Assembly: GCA_022818135.1 (NCBI GenBank)
Contig: JAFMSR010000014.1
Location: 35,273,433 to 35,337,432, forward strand
Length of the DNA: 64,000 nt
Direction: 5' to 3'
From: Saxidomus purpurata
Taxonomy: Eukaryota; Mollusca; Bivalvia; Venerida; Veneridae
The notes beneath the pieces were generated by a model, which made no database searches, had not been told where the DNA came from, and saw only the letters and a list, made by a program, of their open reading frames with translations. Shown in pieces: positions 59,743 through 64,000 of the stretch; the stretch's first letter is position 1, and the number at the start of each line of letters is the position of its first letter. The position numbers and the translations under genes were made by a program.

Positions 59743-60684
59743 CTTAATGGAGAAAATGCTAACATCTGTCCTGTACCGAGTCTTATACTATACTCAGTCA
59801 TGTCTATAGGGCATAGGTGTGTTGGGTGGCCTATCCAAGGATCAAACTCGGGTCCTCTGTTAATGGTCCTTGTCAATTTTTATGATGCAAATGCCATAGA
59901 CACTTGACCATTTAGTCTAACCTTGATGTGTACTACACACAATGTAACTGCAGGTGACCTTATTCTTCTGTAGGGGAAAGATAGCAAAATTATAAACATG
60001 AGCAAAATTCAAACCCTGCATGTCAACCCAGTTTCTATATGAGTTCTATATTTATGCAATTACATGTTTGATGTTTTAAAACAGTAAAAAACTATACAAT
60101 CTACATATCAGTATCATATAAGAAGTCTTTGATGCTGATTTCCATTCTTTCACACGGGATATAAACTAGGTATTATAGCTCATTTAGAAAGGATCTGCAA
60201 TGTGTTTCTGTTTGAGTAATTCCGTCCAGATTTACATGTTATGAATAGAATGTTGAAAACCCTTTAATATGCAATATAATTCCGTCCATCCACTGTTGCT
60301 TAAAAAACTGTGATAAATTTACTACTCATTTGAGTACAACTCAAGAATTTTAAGAATTTACTTAAATAAATTATTTGCTATAAAACAACATTTCCTAAGT
60401 GTATATAAATGTAATAAATGGGTAAAAATGATTCTGACAAACTTGAATTCTTTAACGGAATGAACATGCATGGGGCTAATAGGTGTTGAAATAAGTTAAG
60501 CATGTTACTGAATCATTACTTATTATGTAAAATTCGTGAAATCGGGGCCTGGGATTTATTTCATACAATTATAGACTAATGTTAGGGTCAGTATATAGTT
60601 TTGTTGACTGAGGATGAAGTCAATATCACTTTGTCATAAGTCTGCAAAACGTTATACAAGTATTTACCTCAAACATTAGGCTAC

Positions 60685-60871
60685 AATTATCATATTGTAT
60701 ACCTTATAACGTGCTTATAAATATTATATTTTAGACCTCAAATAAACTAATGACCTCCATAAAAATATATGTGTAGGCCTTGAAAATTGTGTTTAAGTCT
60801 ATAAACTGTTCTTCTGGCCTACATATATTTCAATTGGGGAAAAGCGTGTTATGGTATACAATATAATAATT
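60685..60871. mobile_element. Second foldback element, nested arms
   Basis: Outer arms: AATTATCATATTGTATACC on the left and GGTATACAATATAATAATT on the right, extending to CGTGCTT facing AAGCGTG. Inner arms AATATATGTGTAGGCC and GGCCTACATATATTT pair as well. Confidence 0.75.
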
Positions 60872-61349
60872 TGAACTGTTTTTGTGTAATGTTGGTTGGT
60901 CAGTTTGTCACGCACATTTTTGTTTCAAGTCTCATTGCATTTTTTAAAGTTTTTTTTTAAACTTAAAAACCAAATTTTTATAAAAGGTACAAGAGAAATT
61001 TTCACTGCTAGGTTTGAATTTTTTTTTTTTTTTGGAAATCATTGACATAGGAGCAGATGTATAATTATTGTCTTTTATGATTTTACAGAGGATTTCTATT
61101 GTGAAAGAAACACACCTACAAAGTAAAGCAATGTATAGTACCTGTAAATATTAACCATTTTATCAGTTTCAAAAGTGTAATAATATTTTGCCCCTCTATT
61201 CCTGACACTTTCATGAGGGGCATTTCATTCCCTTTGAAACATTTAATATTATTTTAGGGCAAAATCTAGTTTTTCAAATTTCAGTTAATTGTTATGTATT
61301 TATAATGGATATCTGCATTGCTAATTGTAAAAAATATTGTTATTATTGA

Positions 61350-61355
61350 AATAAA
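61350..61355 (+). terminator. CFAP43: Distal polyadenylation signal AATAAA
   Basis: AATAAA followed at about 25 bp by CTGGCGTGTTTCTTGT, a good downstream GU/U-rich element. It is the better-formed signal but implies a 2.9-kb 3' UTR. Confidence 0.45.
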
Positions 61356-61504
61356 TCATGAAGACACAATGCAGTCTGGCGTGTTTCTTGTACATATCTG
61401 ATGATATTTTAAGTACATTCAAACCTGTGAACAAAGACATTAGAGATCATACATGATAAGGCTCCAGTAAGAGCTTAATTAAATTTCGTATTGTAGCATT
61501 TTTA

Positions 61505-62480
61505 GCTCGACTTTTCGAAGAAACGTACTCGCCTATCCTACTCGCCCCGGCGTCAGCGTTGGTGTCACACCTTGGTTAAGATTTTTGTACTACCCCTTTT
61601 TATTTCAAAACTATTGAAGATATGGCTTTGAAACTTACCATACTTGTTTACCATCATGACTTCCACTTATAGACAAGAGTACATAACTCCATCAAGGTTT
61701 TTGACAGAATTATGGCCCTTTTTTTTACTTGGAAAGTGTATTGAGCTTGGTTAAGCTTTTGGTACCACCTCACTTTATTTCAAAACCATTAGAGGTATTG
61801 CTTTGAAACTAACCATACTTGTTTACCATCATGACCTACATCAACAGAGAAGAGTACATGACTCTGTGAAGGTTTTTAGAATTATGCCCCTTTTTCACTT
61901 AGAAAATACATTGAATATGGGTAAATCCTCTTATTGCCTTAACCCTTTGTGATATTGCTTTGAAACTTTGAATGCTTGTTTACATCATTACCCCTATCTG
62001 TAGACAAGAGAAAGTAACTCTGTTAGGGATTTGTTTTAAAAATTAAGGCCCTTTATCAACTTAGAATCTTGGTTAAGGTTTTTCGTACCAGTCCATTTTT
62101 TGACTAAACTGTTTGAGATATTAATTTGAAAGTTGGAATACTTGTTTACCATCATGATCCCCAAACATGGGAAGGAGAAGGTAATTCTGTCAAGGATTTT
62201 ATTTGAACTATGGCCCTTTTTGACTTCGAAACCCTTTAAAATTTTCATTCTTGTCCACTTGTTGACTTAACCATTTGAAATTTACTTTGAAAGTTGGAGT
62301 ACTTGCGTACCATAATGAGACCTATCAGTGAGCAAGAGAAGATAACTCTATGAAAATTTTTCTTGATTTGTACTAAGAAATTCTTAGTTGAAGTCTTATG
62401 TGCCTTTAACTGTCAACGTTTTGTTTTATTGGCAGGCACTTAAAAAGTTGAGCGCGCTGTTCTACTGACAGCTCTTGTTA
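61505..62480. mobile_element. Tandem-core (pearl-like) element downstream of CFAP43
   Basis: The left end is GCTCGACTTTTCGAAG; the right end, reversed, has GCTCAACTTTTTAAG, a short imperfect inversion. Inside are five units of about 160-170 bp with ACTTGTTTACCATCATGA, AGACAAGAGTACATAACTC and AATTATGGCCCTTTTT. Confidence 0.75.
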
Positions 62481-62959
62481 AAGTATTTTACAATGTGTCT
62501 ATCATGACTGAACAAATATCTTGAGGCAGTTCAACCATAAATTGCATAGCTGGCTGCTTTAAATACCAGAGACAGGTGTATTTAGATGTATTCGTCTCTG
62601 AAATGACTGAAGGAGAAATATATCTTAACTTCTTAGATAGGTTACTTTTAATCAGATTCAAAGGTCAAAGTTAGAATGATCTAATAGATAAGGAAAACGT
62701 GTACAACCAGGGCCAGGGCTTCTAGCACGTAAGGATACTGCAAGAAGTTTACTGCTTAATGCCTTGTCTTATTGCAGCATTTACTTTCATGAAGTCTGAG
62801 TTTGACTGCAAGGCAATGGTACTGAAATTGCTGAGCTGCAGTTGTAACTAGGTCTGATCGTCCAGCTTGTTTCCATAGTTACAGAGAAGGATGGATGACG
62901 CATTGGGGGTATTTTACCACCTAAGGTAGCCCTATTCTATTTTCAACAAAAGCTTTACA
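62481..62959. other. Intergenic, nothing recognised
   Basis: No frame, repeat or RNA gene that I can support. Confidence 0.4.
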
Positions 62960-63245
62960 CACGAGGGTACATCAAAAAGTCCATGGTTTAACATACTGTA
63001 ATAAACAAAATTTTATTCTCAATATTTCAATATAATGTCACTGGAATTCAATGCTGTTCCAACGATGCTCTAACTTAATTACATGTTTGCTAATCGAAAT
63101 AAGTTTTCTTCCTGATCCGCCAACTTGAAAAAAAAACTTTAAAAGCACCAGAAACGTCAATGCCTAACATGCAGTAAAGATTTAAGTTTGGGAAAGAGGT
63201 GCTAGGTCAGGTGAATAATAGGGATGTGGAAGGAGTTCAAAGCCA
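62960..63245 (-). pseudogene. Mariner-type transposase remnant, C-terminal part
   Basis: On the minus strand, 63198-63236 encodes LLPHPYYSPDLAP, the D,D34D-region signature of mariner transposases. About 62990-63090 then has LEHRWNSIEFQ and KPWTF in broken frames. The end CACGAGGGTACATCAAAAAG at 62960 looks like the terminal inverted repeat. Most of the transposase is missing, and stops and gaps interrupt the rest. Confidence 0.75.
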
Positions 63246-63557
63246 CACTCGACAGGAGCAGCAGCAGCAGACACTGCAACTTGTTAGGTGGTCAGAAAGT
63301 TTGGCTTGATAATTTCTAGGCCAAGTTTGAAACTGGGTCATGTGGGCCAAAACACTCCATAGAAAAGGAAGCCCAAGTGACGCATACTGAGCGTTAGTTA
63401 GCTTCTCCAGTGGCTGGGTCTGGCACCCTTCATCGACGGTTCTCTTGACATCACTTTGATGTTTAACGAAGTTTGGAGACTCGTTACCATCCGTAGGTGA
63501 GAAAGTCATCTGAGAAGAAGATAGCAGAGGAAAAACCCCGGTGTACCTTGATTTCAT
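63237..63557 (-). CDS. Unassigned reading frame, perhaps a 5' exon of a minus-strand gene
   Basis: 106 codons from ATG at 63555-63557. The composition is coding-like (more GC than around it), and residues 17-80 include FSPTDGNESPNFVKHQSDVK and TVDEGCQTQPLEKL. The last 15 residues are Cys-rich and come from a CTG repeat next to the mariner remnant, so the true frame may end earlier. Alternatively TTCTTCTCAG at about 63508 is an acceptor and the exon starts at the internal ATG. I see no donor and recognise no family. Confidence 0.3.
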   Translation of the reverse strand: MKSRYTGVFPLLSSSQMTFSPTDGNESPNFVKHQSDVKRTVDEGCQTQPLEKLTNAQYASLGLPFLWSVLAHMTQFQTWPRNYQAKLSDHLTSCSVCCCCSCRVWL

Positions 63558-63559
63558 TA

Positions 63560-64000
63560 ATAATCTCCCTGTGTAACGTTCTCGTTTAAATCAGCAATAC
63601 TCTATGTTATAGACGGTTCCTGTTTAAATGTATACTGGTAGATACTTATTTTTTTATTATATACATTGACAGGAGCTAAAATATCCTAGGGCCATTGCTG
63701 TTGACTAATGTGTTGTCCTACTATTCACATTTGTTACTTTTTGTTTTGTTTTAACCCGACCTTGGTCTTGCTTTATCATCTGACGGTACACATGGCTTCA
63801 TTTTCTTACGCCGGTTTCGGCTAAACTTACACTGTGGTATAAAACACGTGACTAGTAGAAGCAGGTATCGTATATTAAGCGGAAATGGAATTATCAACTT
63901 GTTTGTGCCGTTCTACATAAAAAATTGTAGGAAAATCTTTTTTTGTGGTTTTAATAGTTATTTTTTTGTGCAATAATTTTCCGCGTATGAAACCACGCAC
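63560..64000. other. Right edge, no gene recognised
   Basis: A CACGTG E-box at 63845-63850 preceded by GGTATAAAAC is visible, but I cannot connect it to a transcript in the window. Confidence 0.3.

Larger units (their letters stand above)
58426..61375 (+). other. Probable CFAP43 3' UTR or downstream region
   Basis: There is no coding frame. It holds two candidate polyadenylation sites, one direct repeat and two foldbacks, listed separately. If only the proximal site is used, everything after about 58,970 is intergenic. Confidence 0.45.

Overview
This window looks like nuclear DNA of a bivalve mollusc. It is AT-rich, its single large gene is split into about 43 exons with GT-AG introns, and its introns hold repeat types familiar from bivalves: elements with a tandem-repeat core of about 145-165 bp, tRNA-derived SINEs and short terminal-inverted-repeat elements. 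The species assignment is inference; no sequence here names the organism.

Left end (1 to about 5,600, minus strand): a nearly complete CR1-like non-LTR retrotransposon. In its own 5'->3' order it carries an SGNH-hydrolase (esterase) reading frame broken by one frameshift at an A-tract, an ORF1 with a PHD-like zinc finger, coiled coil and RNA-binding-like region, and an ORF2 with APE-type endonuclease and reverse transcriptase. ORF2 is broken by a frameshift near its C-terminus and then runs off the window edge. Three copies of a 17-bp motif flank the esterase frame.

Middle (about 7,550 to at least 58,425, plus strand): one gene, the orthologue of CFAP43 (WDR96), a ciliary/flagellar axoneme protein. 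I could join 43 coding exons with consistent phases into a frame of 5,331 nt (1,776 aa plus stop). Exons 1-17 encode WD40/beta-propeller sequence and exons 18-43 mostly charged coiled coil. Five short symmetric exons (23, 24, 25, 34, 35) could be skipped without breaking the frame; without them the protein would be 1,680 aa. The proposed first exon sits just after a perfect palindromic NRF-1 site, and this promoter-exon block lies between two 26-bp inverted repeats.

Introns: intron 7 holds a 3.5-kb minisatellite whose 33-bp and 48-bp units resemble the RFX X-box of ciliary genes. Other introns hold several SINE copies, at least eight copies of one dispersed repeat, three short TIR elements, and composite elements with tandem cores.

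Right end (58,426 to 64,000): a possible long 3' UTR containing a foldback with arms of about 60 bp inside an 83-bp direct repeat, then a second foldback, a strong polyadenylation signal at 61,350, a tandem-core element (61,505-62,480), a mariner transposase remnant, and an unassigned minus-strand reading frame.
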